A stretch of DNA of 64,000 nt from Allomuricauda sp. CAU 1633 (GCF_017313225.1 NZ_JAFLNE010000002.1:930001-994000), one strand, 5' to 3'; shown: positions 1 through 8,730, counted from the first letter of the stretch. Program-made: numbers and translations. The notes: a model not told the origin generated them from the sequence alone.

Positions 1-884
1 TTCAAGGCTGAGATTTCACGCATGCTCACTGCCACATCGATGGTAGGAACGGGAATACCCAGGTCCATCGCATTTTGGGAGGTCCATTTTCCCGTCCCTT
101 TTTGCTTGGCTTTGTCCAGTATTTTATCCACGAGATGGCCATCTCCCAAATCATCTTTTTGCTCGAAAATTTCGGAAGTGATTTCCACCAGAAAAGACTG
201 CAATCGACCTTCATTCCAAGTTGAATACGTTTCGTGGAGTTCTTCGTTGGAAAGTCCACCTGCTTTTTTCAAAAGGTCATAGATTTCGGAAGTGAGTTGC
301 ATCAATCCATATTCAATCCCATTGTGCACCATCTTCACATAGTTCCCAGCTGATTTCGGACCCAAATAGGCCACGCAGGGTTCCCCTTTGTATTTGGCGG
401 AAACCGCTTCAAAAATGGGTTTTACATGTTGATAAGCATCACGAGAGCCCCCGGGCATAATGCTAGGCCCCAATCGGGCACCTTTGGCCCCACCGGAAAC
501 CCCAGCACCAAAAAAGTTGATCCCTTTTTCTTTCAGATAGGCTTCACGCCGGTCCGTATCCGTAAAAAAGGAGTTTCCGCCATCGATTATGATGTCATCT
601 TTATCCAAATGGGGCAGCAGACTTTCAATGACAATATCCACCACTTTTCCAGCGGGCACCAATAGCATAATTTTTCGGGGCGTGGCCAGTGCATCCACAA
701 AGGTTTTTATATCGGTGGAGGCATTCACCTTGTCCGTATTGCCACCTTCAGAAATCAAGGCATTCACTTTTTCATCATCCAAATCATTTCCAAATGCGGT
801 AAAGCCATTATCGGCCACATTCAGAATAAAATTGCGTCCCATTACGCCAAGGCCAACCAGCCCAAAATCATACTTCTTTGTCAT
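1..884 (-). CDS. gnd: 6-phosphogluconate dehydrogenase, decarboxylating (3' end outside window)
   Basis: Converts 6-phosphogluconate to ribulose 5-phosphate and CO2 with NAD(P)+, the third oxidative pentose phosphate step, in the cytoplasm. The 294 visible codons start at the ATG at 884-882. They show the N-terminal Rossmann motif GLVGLGVMGRN, the substrate-binding SGG...GARLGPSIMPGG segment and the catalytic K-M-VHNGIEY motif. The C-terminal part, normally about 180 residues, lies beyond the left edge. The gene is divergent from zwf and shares an intergenic region of about 160 bp with it, so the two may be co-regulated. Assignment is secure; cofactor preference cannot be read here. Confidence 0.96.
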   Translation of the reverse strand, partial: MTKKYDFGLVGLGVMGRNFILNVADNGFTAFGNDLDDEKVNALISEGGNTDKVNASTDIKTFVDALATPRKIMLLVPAGKVVDIVIESLLPHLDKDDIIIDGGNSFFTDTDRREAYLKEKGINFFGAGVSGGAKGARLGPSIMPGGSRDAYQHVKPIFEAVSAKYKGEPCVAYLGPKSAGNYVKMVHNGIEYGLMQLTSEIYDLLKKAGGLSNEELHETYSTWNEGRLQSFLVEITSEIFEQKDDLGDGHLVDKILDKAKQKGTGKWTSQNAMDLGIPVPTIDVAVSMREISAL

Positions 885-1047
885 GTTCTTAGTTTTTAGC
901 CCCTTACGTTAAGACAACACTAAGTAAGCTATTTGTTGAAATCCGAACCTAAAATAAACCTTATATTCGTTACGCTCAAATAATAATGGTCTCATCTGAA
1001 AACGAGGTGTCCATTTGAAAGATTCAAGCAGCAAAAACCTTACAGCT
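885..1047. promoter_or_regulatory. Divergent gnd/zwf intergenic region with candidate zwf promoter
   Basis: This is the only non-coding DNA between the divergent gnd and zwf genes. On the plus strand TTG (936-938) is followed by TATATTCG (962-969), which matches the Bacteroidota -7 consensus TAnnTTTG at seven of eight positions; the 23-base spacer is a little long. No convincing gnd promoter was picked out on the other strand. Confidence 0.3.
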
Positions 1048-2577
1048 ATGAAAAAGACCGATAACCAGATGCTCGTAATTTTTGGAGCATCGGGTGATTT
1101 AACTGCCCGAAAATTGATTCCGGGACTCTTTAACCTTCATTTGGCGGACCACCTGCCCAAAAATTTTGTGGTTTTAGGGGCGAGCCGGAGTAATTTAACC
1201 GATGCCGATTTCAGGGACAGGGTAGTTTATAAAAGCTCTTACCTGAAGGATAAAGTAAGGGACGCGGGGGAAGCCAAAACCAAAGCTTTTGCCGATAAGC
1301 TTTACTACGAGGATTTGGGCAAGGACTACGATACGGATTATGGCGATTTACGAAAAAGGATTGAGGACCTGAAGGAGAAACACGATACCTCTGGGAACAT
1401 CATCTATTACCTTTCTACGCCTCCAACTTTGTATGAAACGGTGGCCAAAAACCTTGCCGATGCGGAAATGAACACCCAAAACCATGGTTGGAAACGCTTG
1501 ATCGTGGAAAAACCTTTTGGATATAGTTTGGAGACAGCCAAAAACCTGAACAAAGGACTGCATCGGTTTTTTGAGGAACATCAGATATACAGGATTGACC
1601 ATTATTTGGGAAAAGAAACCGTACAGAACTTGTTGGTGACCCGGTTTTCCAATAGCATTTTTGAACCACTTTGGAACCGGAATTATATTCATCATGTGGA
1701 AATCACCAATGCCGAGAGCGTTGGGGTTGAAAAGCGAGGGGGGTATTATGACAAATCGGGCGCGTTGCGTGATATGTTCCAGAACCATTTGTTGCAACTT
1801 GTTTCTTTGGTGGTGATGGAACCTCCCATTGGGGATGACGCGGAGGAAATTAGGAATGAAAAGGTGAAAGCCTTGAAATCCCTTCGAGTGATGACAGATG
1901 AAAAGACATTGTACGACAATACGATTCGAGCTCAATACGTAGCCTCGGAAATCAACGGAAAGAAGGTGAAGGGCTATCGCGAAGAGGATGGGGTTGATCC
2001 CAATTCCACCACGGAGACTTATGCGGCCATTAAGTTTTATGTGGACAATTGGCGTTGGCACGGGATTCCGTTTTATGTCCGTACCGCCAAACGTATGCCT
2101 ACCAAGGTCACGGAAATCGTGATTCATTTTAAGGAGCCCCATCACCAAATCTTTCAAGAATCGGGAATGCATCGGGACAACAAACTGGTTATCCGAATTC
2201 AACCTGATGAGGGTATATTGATCAAATTTGGGGTGAAAGTACCCGGCCAGGGCTTTAAAGTGGAACGAGCGAATATGGACTTTTACTATTCCAGTTTGGC
2301 GGAGACCTATGTCATGGAAGCGTATGAACGACTTTTATTAGATGCCATGCAGGGTGATGCCACTTTGTATGCTCGAGCTGATGAGGTGGAGGCTGCCTGG
2401 GAATTTGTAGATCCCATCCTAAACTATTGGAAAAATGGAAAGGATGTGAGAATGTATGGGTATGCTGCAGGAGTTTGGGGCCCTGAAAATGCGGATGATT
2501 TGATTGATGGCAATGGTATTTGGCGGAATCCGGGGGAAAACTTGGCCGATGATCCCGGTTATTGTGTGATATGTTAG
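1048..2577 (+). CDS. zwf: Glucose-6-phosphate 1-dehydrogenase
   Basis: Oxidises glucose 6-phosphate to 6-phosphogluconolactone with NADP+, the entry step of the oxidative pentose phosphate pathway. The 509-residue protein is the usual family length. It has the nucleotide-binding GASGDLTARKL near residue 13, the EKPFG segment near 154 and the active-site RIDHYLGKE near 182. The ATG at 1048 is preferred over an in-frame TTG at 1015, which would only add 11 unconserved residues before the usual start. pgl lies 114 bp downstream on the same strand and gnd is divergent, so all three oxidative-branch genes sit together. Confidence 0.97.
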   Translation: MKKTDNQMLVIFGASGDLTARKLIPGLFNLHLADHLPKNFVVLGASRSNLTDADFRDRVVYKSSYLKDKVRDAGEAKTKAFADKLYYEDLGKDYDTDYGDLRKRIEDLKEKHDTSGNIIYYLSTPPTLYETVAKNLADAEMNTQNHGWKRLIVEKPFGYSLETAKNLNKGLHRFFEEHQIYRIDHYLGKETVQNLLVTRFSNSIFEPLWNRNYIHHVEITNAESVGVEKRGGYYDKSGALRDMFQNHLLQLVSLVVMEPPIGDDAEEIRNEKVKALKSLRVMTDEKTLYDNTIRAQYVASEINGKKVKGYREEDGVDPNSTTETYAAIKFYVDNWRWHGIPFYVRTAKRMPTKVTEIVIHFKEPHHQIFQESGMHRDNKLVIRIQPDEGILIKFGVKVPGQGFKVERANMDFYYSSLAETYVMEAYERLLLDAMQGDATLYARADEVEAAWEFVDPILNYWKNGKDVRMYGYAAGVWGPENADDLIDGNGIWRNPGENLADDPGYCVIC

Positions 2578-2580
2578 TTT

Positions 2581-2640
2581 TAGGAGTTAGGAGTTAGGAG
2601 TTAGGAGTTAGGAGTTAGGAGTTAGGAGTTAGGAGTTAGG
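2581..2640. repeat. Heptamer tandem array (about 8.5 copies of TAGGAGT)
   Basis: A perfect period-7 repeat of TAGGAGT fills these 60 bases, starting three bases after the zwf stop codon. Similar period-7 arrays with different units lie at 29011-29046 and around 31143-31190. It is non-coding, and copy number is likely to vary between strains through slippage. Function unknown. Confidence 0.9.
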
Positions 2641-2648
2641 GTGGTGTA

Positions 2649-2673
2649 TGTCAGTTCGAGCGGAGTCGAGAAC
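2649..2673. repeat. CGA-rich interspersed repeat (TCAGTTCGAGCGGAGTCGAG type)
   Basis: A short element reading GTCAGTTCGAGCGGAGTCGA followed by GAAC sits between the heptamer array and pgl. Its inner part GTTCGAGCGGAGTCGAGAAC is partly self-complementary. Relatives in this window are at 16359-16378 and 44503-44620. Such sequences recur in intergenic DNA of flavobacterial genomes. Confidence 0.55.
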
Positions 2674-2691
2674 AAAAGAAATTGGATTTAG

Positions 2692-3417
2692 ATGGAATTA
2701 AAAGTATACAGTGATAAACACGAAGTCGCAGAGCAATTTTCCGCCTATTTGGTGGATAAACTAGGGACTGGTAAAACTTTTCATGTGGCGCTGTCAGGAG
2801 GAAGTACTCCAAAAATTGTATTTGATGTGTTGGCTGAGAATTTTTCAGATAAGGTGGATTGGAGCAAAGTCCATTTTTATTGGGGCGATGAGCGTTGTGT
2901 ACCTCCAACGGATGATGAAAGCAATTACAAAATGACAGTGGGGCACCTCTTTTCAAAAATTGAGGTCCCCAAAGAGAATATTCATCGGGTTTTAGGGGAA
3001 AAAGACCCGGAAACTGGAGCTATGCGCTATGCCAACTTGTTGGAAATCAATTTGGATAGGGTTGAGGATGTTCCCCAATTTGATTTGGTCATTTTAGGCA
3101 TGGGCGATGATGGGCATACCGCCTCTATTTTCCCACACCAAATTGATTTATGGAATGCGGAAGACCACTGTGTGGTAGCCACCCATCCAGAATCTGGTCA
3201 AAAGCGGGTGTCCATTAACGGGAAGGTCATCAACTCGGCCAAAGAAGTCGCTTTTTTGGTTACAGGTGCCTCAAAGGCAGAAAAAGTAAAGGCCGTTGTG
3301 GAAAAAACCGAAGGTTCGGAAGTCTATCCGGCCACTTTGGTCGACCCAAAATCTGGAAATTTGGTTTGGTTTTTAGATAAGGATGCGGCGGCAGACCTTA
3401 ATCCAAGTCCATCTTAG
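2692..3417 (+). CDS. pgl: 6-phosphogluconolactonase (DevB/SOL type)
   Basis: Hydrolyses 6-phosphogluconolactone made by Zwf to 6-phosphogluconate. The 241-residue protein carries the family motifs ALSGGSTPK near residue 33, FYWGDERCVPP near 62 with the following SNY, and LGMGDDGHTASIFP near 139, where the His and Asp are part of the active site. It follows zwf in the same direction. Its 3' end overlaps the convergent thioesterase gene by 20 bp, so no terminator lies between them. Confidence 0.96.
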   Translation: MELKVYSDKHEVAEQFSAYLVDKLGTGKTFHVALSGGSTPKIVFDVLAENFSDKVDWSKVHFYWGDERCVPPTDDESNYKMTVGHLFSKIEVPKENIHRVLGEKDPETGAMRYANLLEINLDRVEDVPQFDLVILGMGDDGHTASIFPHQIDLWNAEDHCVVATHPESGQKRVSINGKVINSAKEVAFLVTGASKAEKVKAVVEKTEGSEVYPATLVDPKSGNLVWFLDKDAAADLNPSPS

Positions 3418-3943
3418 CATTTTCACCTTCCAAAAATTCCAAAAACTCGTTTACCTTAAAGTTGGTGGATTCATATTTGCTGTCACGATGGAAGGCGGAT
3501 TGTTTCCGCTCCTTGCTTCGGGCAAACCGGCGGATATCCTGTTTGGTTTTTAGGATCAATCCAGGTACTGTTTTGTTTTTACCATCTTTTCCTTTGGACA
3601 CCATGGTGAAATATGAAGAATTGCAATGTTTGACTTCTCCCGTGGTTACATTTTCAGATTCCACGCGAACGCCAACCACCATGGAGGTTTTTCCGGTATA
3701 GTTGATGGAAGCTTTCAGCGTAACCAATTCTCCAACATCAATGGGGTTTAAAAAATCAACCCGGTTCACGGATGCAGTTACGCAGTAACTCTGTGAATGC
3801 TTGGAGGCACAGGCAAAGGCAATTTGGTCCATAAGATTGAGGATGTGCCCACCGTGCACTTTGCCCCCAAAATTGGAATGGGAGGGAAGCATCAGTTCGG
3901 TAATGGCAACCCTACTTTCTTTGGACGACTTAAATTTTTTCAT
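3398..3943 (-). CDS. Acyl-CoA thioesterase, hotdog fold (YciA/BACH type)
   Basis: Predicted cytoplasmic hydrolase of acyl-CoA thioesters. The hotdog fold is recognisable from the start: SNFGGKVHGGHILNLMDQIA near residues 23-42 holds the conserved N-GG-HGG-LL-D active-site pattern, followed by VNRVDFLNPIDVGELV and the second strand set around VGVRVESENV. At 181 residues it is longer than YciA (about 130) because of a charged C-terminal tail. The start ATG overlaps the stop of the upstream small membrane protein gene (ATGA), so the two are co-transcribed with rmuC. Natural substrate length is not visible. Confidence 0.85.
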   Translation of the reverse strand: MKKFKSSKESRVAITELMLPSHSNFGGKVHGGHILNLMDQIAFACASKHSQSYCVTASVNRVDFLNPIDVGELVTLKASINYTGKTSMVVGVRVESENVTTGEVKHCNSSYFTMVSKGKDGKNKTVPGLILKTKQDIRRFARSKERKQSAFHRDSKYESTNFKVNEFLEFLEGENAKMDLD

Positions 3944-4308
3944 TGGTTTCTAAATAATGGGGATTTTTCGGTCTGCACTTCAGTGATAAAATATTTGGTA
4001 TCGCCCAACCAGAAAAAGGTGGCGTATCGTTCTTTGTACGTCACTTTAATATATTGACCTTGATATTCTTTCATCTTTTCAATGATTTCCTCCTCTTTAT
4101 CCTCCACAGAAAAGGAAAACACATTGGTTCCAGAAAGCCCTTGACTGATTTGACCTTCCCAGGTTTTGACCAAAACTCCCTTGTGACTAAATTTCATGAG
4201 CTCACCTGAACGATACCCCTCACTGTAGGGTACGTAGTAGATAAAGGCAAAATAGCCCACCACTCCGAGTACAATGACAGAAATGGTAATAAATAGAATC
4301 TTTTTCAC
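3940..4308 (-). CDS. Small single-pass membrane-anchored protein, unknown function
   Basis: A 122-residue protein starting at GTG (4308), three bases after the rmuC stop. Residues 4-26 form one hydrophobic segment (ILFITISVIVLGVVGYFAF) that could be a signal anchor; the rest is a soluble, beta-rich stretch ending in GDTKYFITEV. I do not recognise a named domain. Related flavobacterial proteins are sometimes labelled 6-phosphogluconate dehydrogenase, but nothing here resembles that enzyme. Tight packing between rmuC and the thioesterase (4-bp overlap) indicates one transcript. Confidence 0.7.
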   Translation of the reverse strand: MKKILFITISVIVLGVVGYFAFIYYVPYSEGYRSGELMKFSHKGVLVKTWEGQISQGLSGTNVFSFSVEDKEEEIIEKMKEYQGQYIKVTYKERYATFFWLGDTKYFITEVQTEKSPLFRNQ

Positions 4309-4311
4309 GGG

Positions 4312-5634
4312 TTATGGTTCAAGTTTTGGATTGTCATCAGAATCATCCTCAAGGGCACGTTTCAATAGTTTTTCATCAATACTCTTGCTTGCTTTGGCCC
4401 CTAGTATTTTCAGGTTCTCTACCTTTTTAATCAAATTTCCACGACCGGTCAATTTTTTCATGGCACTTTGATAGGTATTTTGGACTGTTCCAATTTGATT
4501 GCCAACCTTCAACAAATCATCCGTTAAATTGGTGAATGAATCGTATAGTTTACCTGCTTCAGTGGCAATTTCTATGGCAAACCTTTTTTGTTTGTCATTC
4601 TTCCAAAGATTGTCGACCAACTTTAATGCCGCCAACAGCGTGGAAGGGGTCACAATAATGATGTCCTTCACAAAAGCTTCTTCGTACAGATTGGGTTCGT
4701 GTGCTGATGCTATGGCAAAAGCGGGCTCTGTGGGGATGAACATAAAAACTGTATCGGGGCTTTCTTCTATCAAAAGCTGATAGTTTTTTTTGCTGAGTTC
4801 TTCCACATGTCTTTTAATGGAATCTATATGTTGCTTCAGGTAAAGTTCTTTTTGTTTTTCATCTTCTTCTGAAACATATCGTTCAAAATGAACAATGGAA
4901 ACTTTACTGTCCACAATCATTTTCTTTCCATCGGGCAAATGAATAAGAACATCAGTTTGATACCTTTTACCTTCCTCATCTTTAAAACTGTCCTGAAGGG
5001 TATATTCCCGGTCTTTTGTCAACCCGGATTTCTCTAAAATCCTTGTGAGGATCACTTCGCCCCAGTTCCCTTGCATTTTACTGTCGCCTTTTAGGGCTTT
5101 GGTCAGGTTTTCGGCTTCTTGAGTAATTTTGAGGTTTTGACTGCGCAAGTCCAGCAGTTGCTGCTTTAAAGACGAGTGTAATCCAAAATTTTCTTGCTGG
5201 GATTTTACAACTTTTTCCTCGAACTCCTTTATTTTTTTGTTGAGCGGGTTTAGAATATTTTCAATATTCTCTTTATTGCTCTTGGTAAACTTTTCGCTTT
5301 TTTCGTCCAAGATTTTGTTGGCCAGGTTTTCAAATTCTTTGGTGAATTTTTCCTGTAACTTTTCCAATTCCTCCTTTTGCTCGGAAAGTTTTATTTCCAA
5401 ATTGCTGGATTTGGCTTCTTCTCGTGCCAATGCTACTTCAAGATTGGATTTTTTTTCTTGAAATTCCTTCAATTCATTTTTTAAAGTGAGTTCTTGTTCC
5501 TTGGACTTGGTTTCCAATTCTTTCCAAACGGTTTCGTTGGATTTGGTCTTTAATTTTTGAATATAGATGCCTACAAACAATCCTATGGCAAGTGCCAAAA
5601 CTCCAACAATAAGGTAAATCAATTCGGTACTCAT
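4312..5634 (-). CDS. rmuC: DNA recombination protein RmuC homologue
   Basis: RmuC-family protein, linked genetically in E. coli to limiting recombination at inverted repeats; its biochemical activity is not established. The 440-residue product has an N-terminal membrane helix (about 4-25), a long Glu/Lys-rich coiled coil (about 35-180) and the conserved RmuC domain from GNWGEVILTRILEKSGL onward, including the VDSKVSIVHFERY segment typical of a restriction-endonuclease-like core. First gene of a minus-strand group with the small membrane protein and the thioesterase. Confidence 0.93.
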   Translation of the reverse strand: MSTELIYLIVGVLALAIGLFVGIYIQKLKTKSNETVWKELETKSKEQELTLKNELKEFQEKKSNLEVALAREEAKSSNLEIKLSEQKEELEKLQEKFTKEFENLANKILDEKSEKFTKSNKENIENILNPLNKKIKEFEEKVVKSQQENFGLHSSLKQQLLDLRSQNLKITQEAENLTKALKGDSKMQGNWGEVILTRILEKSGLTKDREYTLQDSFKDEEGKRYQTDVLIHLPDGKKMIVDSKVSIVHFERYVSEEDEKQKELYLKQHIDSIKRHVEELSKKNYQLLIEESPDTVFMFIPTEPAFAIASAHEPNLYEEAFVKDIIIVTPSTLLAALKLVDNLWKNDKQKRFAIEIATEAGKLYDSFTNLTDDLLKVGNQIGTVQNTYQSAMKKLTGRGNLIKKVENLKILGAKASKSIDEKLLKRALEDDSDDNPKLEP

Positions 5635-5694
5635 AACGATTTCTACAGGATAAAGATAACGGATTCCAATCGATGGAAGGAAGGGAAAATGAAC

Positions 5695-6474
5695 TTACTT
5701 ATTCACTTTAAACGAACCGGTCTTGGTATCAAACTGTACCATTTCCGAAGGAAACAATTGCTCAAAATGCTTTTGTTCTATCAATTCACAGGGGTCGCCA
5801 AAGGGATTGGTGTCACCGTCCAAAATCAGGATTTTATCACATAGCTGAATGGCCAAATCAATTTCGTGGGTGGTGAAAACGATGGTTTTTTGACTTTTAT
5901 GTGCCAGTTGTTGGAGCAATTTCAAAATCTGAACCTTATGGTAGAGGTCCAAATGGGTGGTGGGTTCATCCAATAAGATTAAGGGCGTATCCTGTGCCAT
6001 GGCACGGGCAATCAACACACGCTGTAATTGACCATCACTCAATTCATGGCATTTAGTGTTGCGAAGTTCCTCCAACAAAAAGGCTTCCATGCTTTTTTGA
6101 ATATGCATTTTGTCTGCAGAAGTCAGTGTTCCAATCCAATTGGTATAAGGTTGTCGTCCCAAAGTAATCAATTCTTGAACCGTCAAATTTTTGGATGTAG
6201 GTTGTTCCGTCAGAACCACACTCAGTTTTTGAGCAAGGTCTGATGGGGTATATTTTTCCAGGGATTTGTTTTGAATTTCAATCTCTCCGCCCAGCTTTGG
6301 TTGAAAGTTGGCCAGGGTTCGCAATAAAGTGGATTTTCCTATGCCATTGACACCAACAATTCCACAGAGTACACTGGGTTCTAAACTAAGGTTGATGTTT
6401 TTGGCCACTACTTTTGAACCATAACCAACGGCCAATGCTTTCACTTCGATTATGGAATTCTTCGGTTCAGCCAT
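5695..6474 (-). CDS. btuD: ABC transporter ATP-binding protein (BtuD/FecE type), predicted cobalamin uptake
   Basis: ATPase subunit of a type II importer. Walker A GVNGIGKSTLL is near residue 39, the signature is LSDGQLQRVLIAR near 143, and Walker B LILLDEPTTHLD is near 162, followed by the switch His in FTTHEID. The 259-residue length is normal. Its ATG overlaps the permease stop by one base (TAATG), showing translational coupling. Sequence alone does not separate B12, heme and siderophore importers; B12 is inferred from the cobalamin riboswitch and BtuB-like gene next door. Confidence 0.85.
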   Translation of the reverse strand: MAEPKNSIIEVKALAVGYGSKVVAKNINLSLEPSVLCGIVGVNGIGKSTLLRTLANFQPKLGGEIEIQNKSLEKYTPSDLAQKLSVVLTEQPTSKNLTVQELITLGRQPYTNWIGTLTSADKMHIQKSMEAFLLEELRNTKCHELSDGQLQRVLIARAMAQDTPLILLDEPTTHLDLYHKVQILKLLQQLAHKSQKTIVFTTHEIDLAIQLCDKILILDGDTNPFGDPCELIEQKHFEQLFPSEMVQFDTKTGSFKVNK

Positions 6475-7505
6475 TAGAACATCATTTTTCGTTTTCGTAC
6501 CAAGAGCCAGATGACCACCGGAGCCCCTACCAATGAAGTAATCGCATTAATTGGAAGCACGTTGGCCGTATTGGGCAATTGTGCCAGGGTGTCACACAAC
6601 AACATCAAAATGGCACCATATAAAAATACGGCTGGAATCAGGATACGGTGCTCCATCGTGTCAAAAATCTGTCGGGTGAGATGGGGCACCGCCAACCCCA
6701 CAAAAGCTATTGGGCCAGCAAAAGCGGTGATTCCACCTGCCAACAAACCTGTTGCAATAATAATCAGCAATCTTGATTTTTTAAGGGAAACCCCTAGACT
6801 TAACGCATAATTTTCACCCAATAAAAAGGCATTTAACGCCTTGATAGATAGAATGGAAAGCAAGGTTCCCAAAAGAACAATGCCCCCCAAAAGCAAAACT
6901 TGTTCGGAAGAGAGGTCACCCACACTTCCAAACGACCAGAAAATAAAGCGTTGTAGGCTTTCCGCACTTGAAAAATACGCCAAAACACTCACCAAGGCCG
7001 AGGTGATGCTGCCAAACATCAACCCTATAATAAGGAGTGCCATGGTATCCTTGATGCGTTGTGCGACCAGCATTACAACCAATAGCACCAAAAAACTACC
7101 CACACTAGCGGCAATGGCCAGCGAGATGTCGCTTAAAAAAGCAATGGAAGTCAATCCGGTTAAGAGTGAAGTGCCCATTAGCAATAACGCGGCCCCCAAA
7201 CTGGCCCCCGAACTAATCCCCAAAACAAAAGGCCCCGCCAGTGGATTTCTGAATAAGGTTTGCATCAGCAGTCCGCTCAGAGACAATCCACCACCCACTA
7301 AAATTGCGGTAAATGCTTTGGGAATACGATACTCCCAAATAATGTACTGCCAAGAAGCGATGTCCACAGGCCTGCCAAACAAAGAGGATAGGGTGGCGCC
7401 AAATGGGATGGCAACGGACCCCGAGCTTATGTTCAACAGCCATGCGAGCAACAAAGCCACAAAAATTAGCACAAAAGAAAATCGATATGATTTTGGTGTG
7501 TGCAT
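6474..7505 (-). CDS. btuC: FecCD/BtuC-type ABC permease, predicted cobalamin uptake
   Basis: Inner-membrane permease of 343 residues with about ten hydrophobic segments. It has the family N-terminus (RIPKAFTAILVGGGLSLSGLLMQ), the GISSGASLGAALLL loop and the cytoplasmic coupling region GGITAFAGPIAFVGLAVPH that contacts the ATPase. The ATG directly follows the stop codon of the binding-protein gene with no gap, and the stop overlaps the btuD start, so the three genes form one tight operon. Substrate inferred from context. Confidence 0.87.
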   Translation of the reverse strand: MHTPKSYRFSFVLIFVALLLAWLLNISSGSVAIPFGATLSSLFGRPVDIASWQYIIWEYRIPKAFTAILVGGGLSLSGLLMQTLFRNPLAGPFVLGISSGASLGAALLLMGTSLLTGLTSIAFLSDISLAIAASVGSFLVLLVVMLVAQRIKDTMALLIIGLMFGSITSALVSVLAYFSSAESLQRFIFWSFGSVGDLSSEQVLLLGGIVLLGTLLSILSIKALNAFLLGENYALSLGVSLKKSRLLIIIATGLLAGGITAFAGPIAFVGLAVPHLTRQIFDTMEHRILIPAVFLYGAILMLLCDTLAQLPNTANVLPINAITSLVGAPVVIWLLVRKRKMMF

Positions 7506-8663
7506 TTAGCGGAGGGGTTTAAAGAAAAACGGTTCGTAATCGGGCAATACATCGGGATGCAAAATGTGGATGAGGTCTTTGAGGACCAAATCTGGTCGTT
7601 GTGGTGCGAGTTCATAGAATATTAAGCCGCCTTTGGCACCTTTTTCAATAGCATTGGAATAGATTTTTCTATCTGTAAATGCCTTAAATTGTTGATAATG
7701 TGCATTGATCTGTTTCACCTCTTCATACGTAGTATGGGAGGATGGATTGAACCAAAAATCGGCCTGCTGCCCCTTTTCAAGCACAGCTTCCAAACTCAAT
7801 CCGATACTTCCTGTATTTTCAGATTCACTCCAGATGTAATCGGCATTGGCATCAGCTAAAAATTGAGCCATCCAGCTTTTTCCTCCTGCCACATACCAAA
7901 CATCTTTATAGAGTCCGCCTGTGAGGACAGTAGGTTTTTCTGTTGCTTTTTGAGCCATTGTTTTTGCTTCGGTATACCCCGTTTCAATTTCCGAAAAAAT
8001 ACGGTCAGCTTCCTGTTCTTTTTGAAAGAAAGGAGCAAAAAACTTAATCCACTCCGCTTTTCCCAAAGGAGTCTGCTCTACCCAATCCCCATTATAAACC
8101 ACTGCAATTCCAGACTGCTGAACGGTGTTGTACGCCTTGTTGGTGTCATTTATACCAAAGCCCATTACCACCTCGGGATTGAGTTCCAGCACCATTTCGG
8201 TATTGATGTTTTCATTGGTGCCCAGTTCCTTTATATTACCATCATCCACCAATTTCCGAGCTTCTTTTGATGAAATGAGGTTTGTATTTGGAAATCCGCC
8301 CACGGTATGCAAAACACCTAATGCTTCCAATGAAGGAATATGGGTGGTGGAGGTGACTACCATGCGCTGGACAGGGGTGGCAATGATGGCATCATAGGCA
8401 TCCCTTGGAAATGTCATTACCGCCAGCTTTTCTCTTGGAACCAGGGCATAGGTAAAACTTTTTTCTGCTCCCGGCCAAGCCGAAGTAACTTCAATTTCAG
8501 TAAAGTCGGGGTTCTTTTGGATGGAAAACCCAGTGGCATATTTAATCCCGGATTCGGGGCCATTTTGTTCAACGGGAATTGACTTTTTTTTCTCCCAACA
8601 ACTGATAAGGAAAACCAAAATAAACCCGCTCAAGAGGAGATTTCGCAACTGATTTTTAACCAT
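7506..8663 (-). CDS. btuF: ABC transporter substrate-binding lipoprotein (BtuF/FecB type), predicted cobalamin uptake
   Basis: Periplasmic binding protein of 385 residues. The ATG at 8663 gives a clean lipoprotein signal (MVKNQLRNLLLSGFILVFLI then Ser-Cys); an in-frame TTG start 33 bases upstream would add an unnatural N-terminus and lies upstream of the predicted transcription start. The body follows the class III binding-protein pattern: RMVVTSTTHIPSLEALG, then EMVLELNPEVVMGFG, then a second lobe after a long helix. The gene heads the btuFCD operon and is divergent from the riboswitch-led receptor gene. A siderophore or heme ligand is not excluded by sequence alone. Confidence 0.85.
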   Translation of the reverse strand: MVKNQLRNLLLSGFILVFLISCWEKKKSIPVEQNGPESGIKYATGFSIQKNPDFTEIEVTSAWPGAEKSFTYALVPREKLAVMTFPRDAYDAIIATPVQRMVVTSTTHIPSLEALGVLHTVGGFPNTNLISSKEARKLVDDGNIKELGTNENINTEMVLELNPEVVMGFGINDTNKAYNTVQQSGIAVVYNGDWVEQTPLGKAEWIKFFAPFFQKEQEADRIFSEIETGYTEAKTMAQKATEKPTVLTGGLYKDVWYVAGGKSWMAQFLADANADYIWSESENTGSIGLSLEAVLEKGQQADFWFNPSSHTTYEEVKQINAHYQQFKAFTDRKIYSNAIEKGAKGGLIFYELAPQRPDLVLKDLIHILHPDVLPDYEPFFFKPLR

Positions 8664-8668
8664 AGCCC

Positions 8669-8696
8669 CAAAAGTAAGATTATTTAACTTTTGCAA
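8669..8696 (-). promoter_or_regulatory. Predicted btuFCD promoter, possibly giving a leaderless mRNA
   Basis: On the minus strand TTG (8696-8694) and TACTTTTG (8676-8669), a full match to TAnnTTTG, are separated by 17 bases, slightly short. The -7 box ends five bases before the btuF ATG, so transcription would begin at or within a few bases of the start codon. The TTG shares the palindrome TTGCAA (8691-8696) with the opposing receptor promoter. Confidence 0.4.
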
Positions 8697-8725
8697 GAAA
8701 AGATTAAACAGATTGATTACATTCG
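8691..8725 (+). promoter_or_regulatory. Candidate promoter of the riboswitch-btuB transcript
   Basis: TTG (8691-8693) and TACATTCG (8718-8725, seven of eight matches to TAnnTTTG) would place the RNA start near 8731, exactly where the cobalamin aptamer begins. The 24-base spacer is longer than usual, which lowers confidence. Confidence 0.35.
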
Positions 8726-8730
8726 TGCCG

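Noticed and set aside
1348..2202. Long open frame antisense to zwf (284 codons)
   Set aside because: Opposite strand of a fully convincing zwf; no domain and no start context. Its openness follows from zwf codon use.
2581..2640. CRISPR-like array
   Set aside because: Period is only seven bases with no spacers, and no cas genes are present.
3940..4308. 6-phosphogluconate dehydrogenase label for the 122-residue protein
   Set aside because: No Rossmann or substrate motif; the true gnd is at 1-884.
5695..8663. Iron-siderophore or heme importer
   Set aside because: Family motifs fit either class, but the cobalamin riboswitch and a BtuB-length receptor immediately beside it make B12 the better reading; not excluded.
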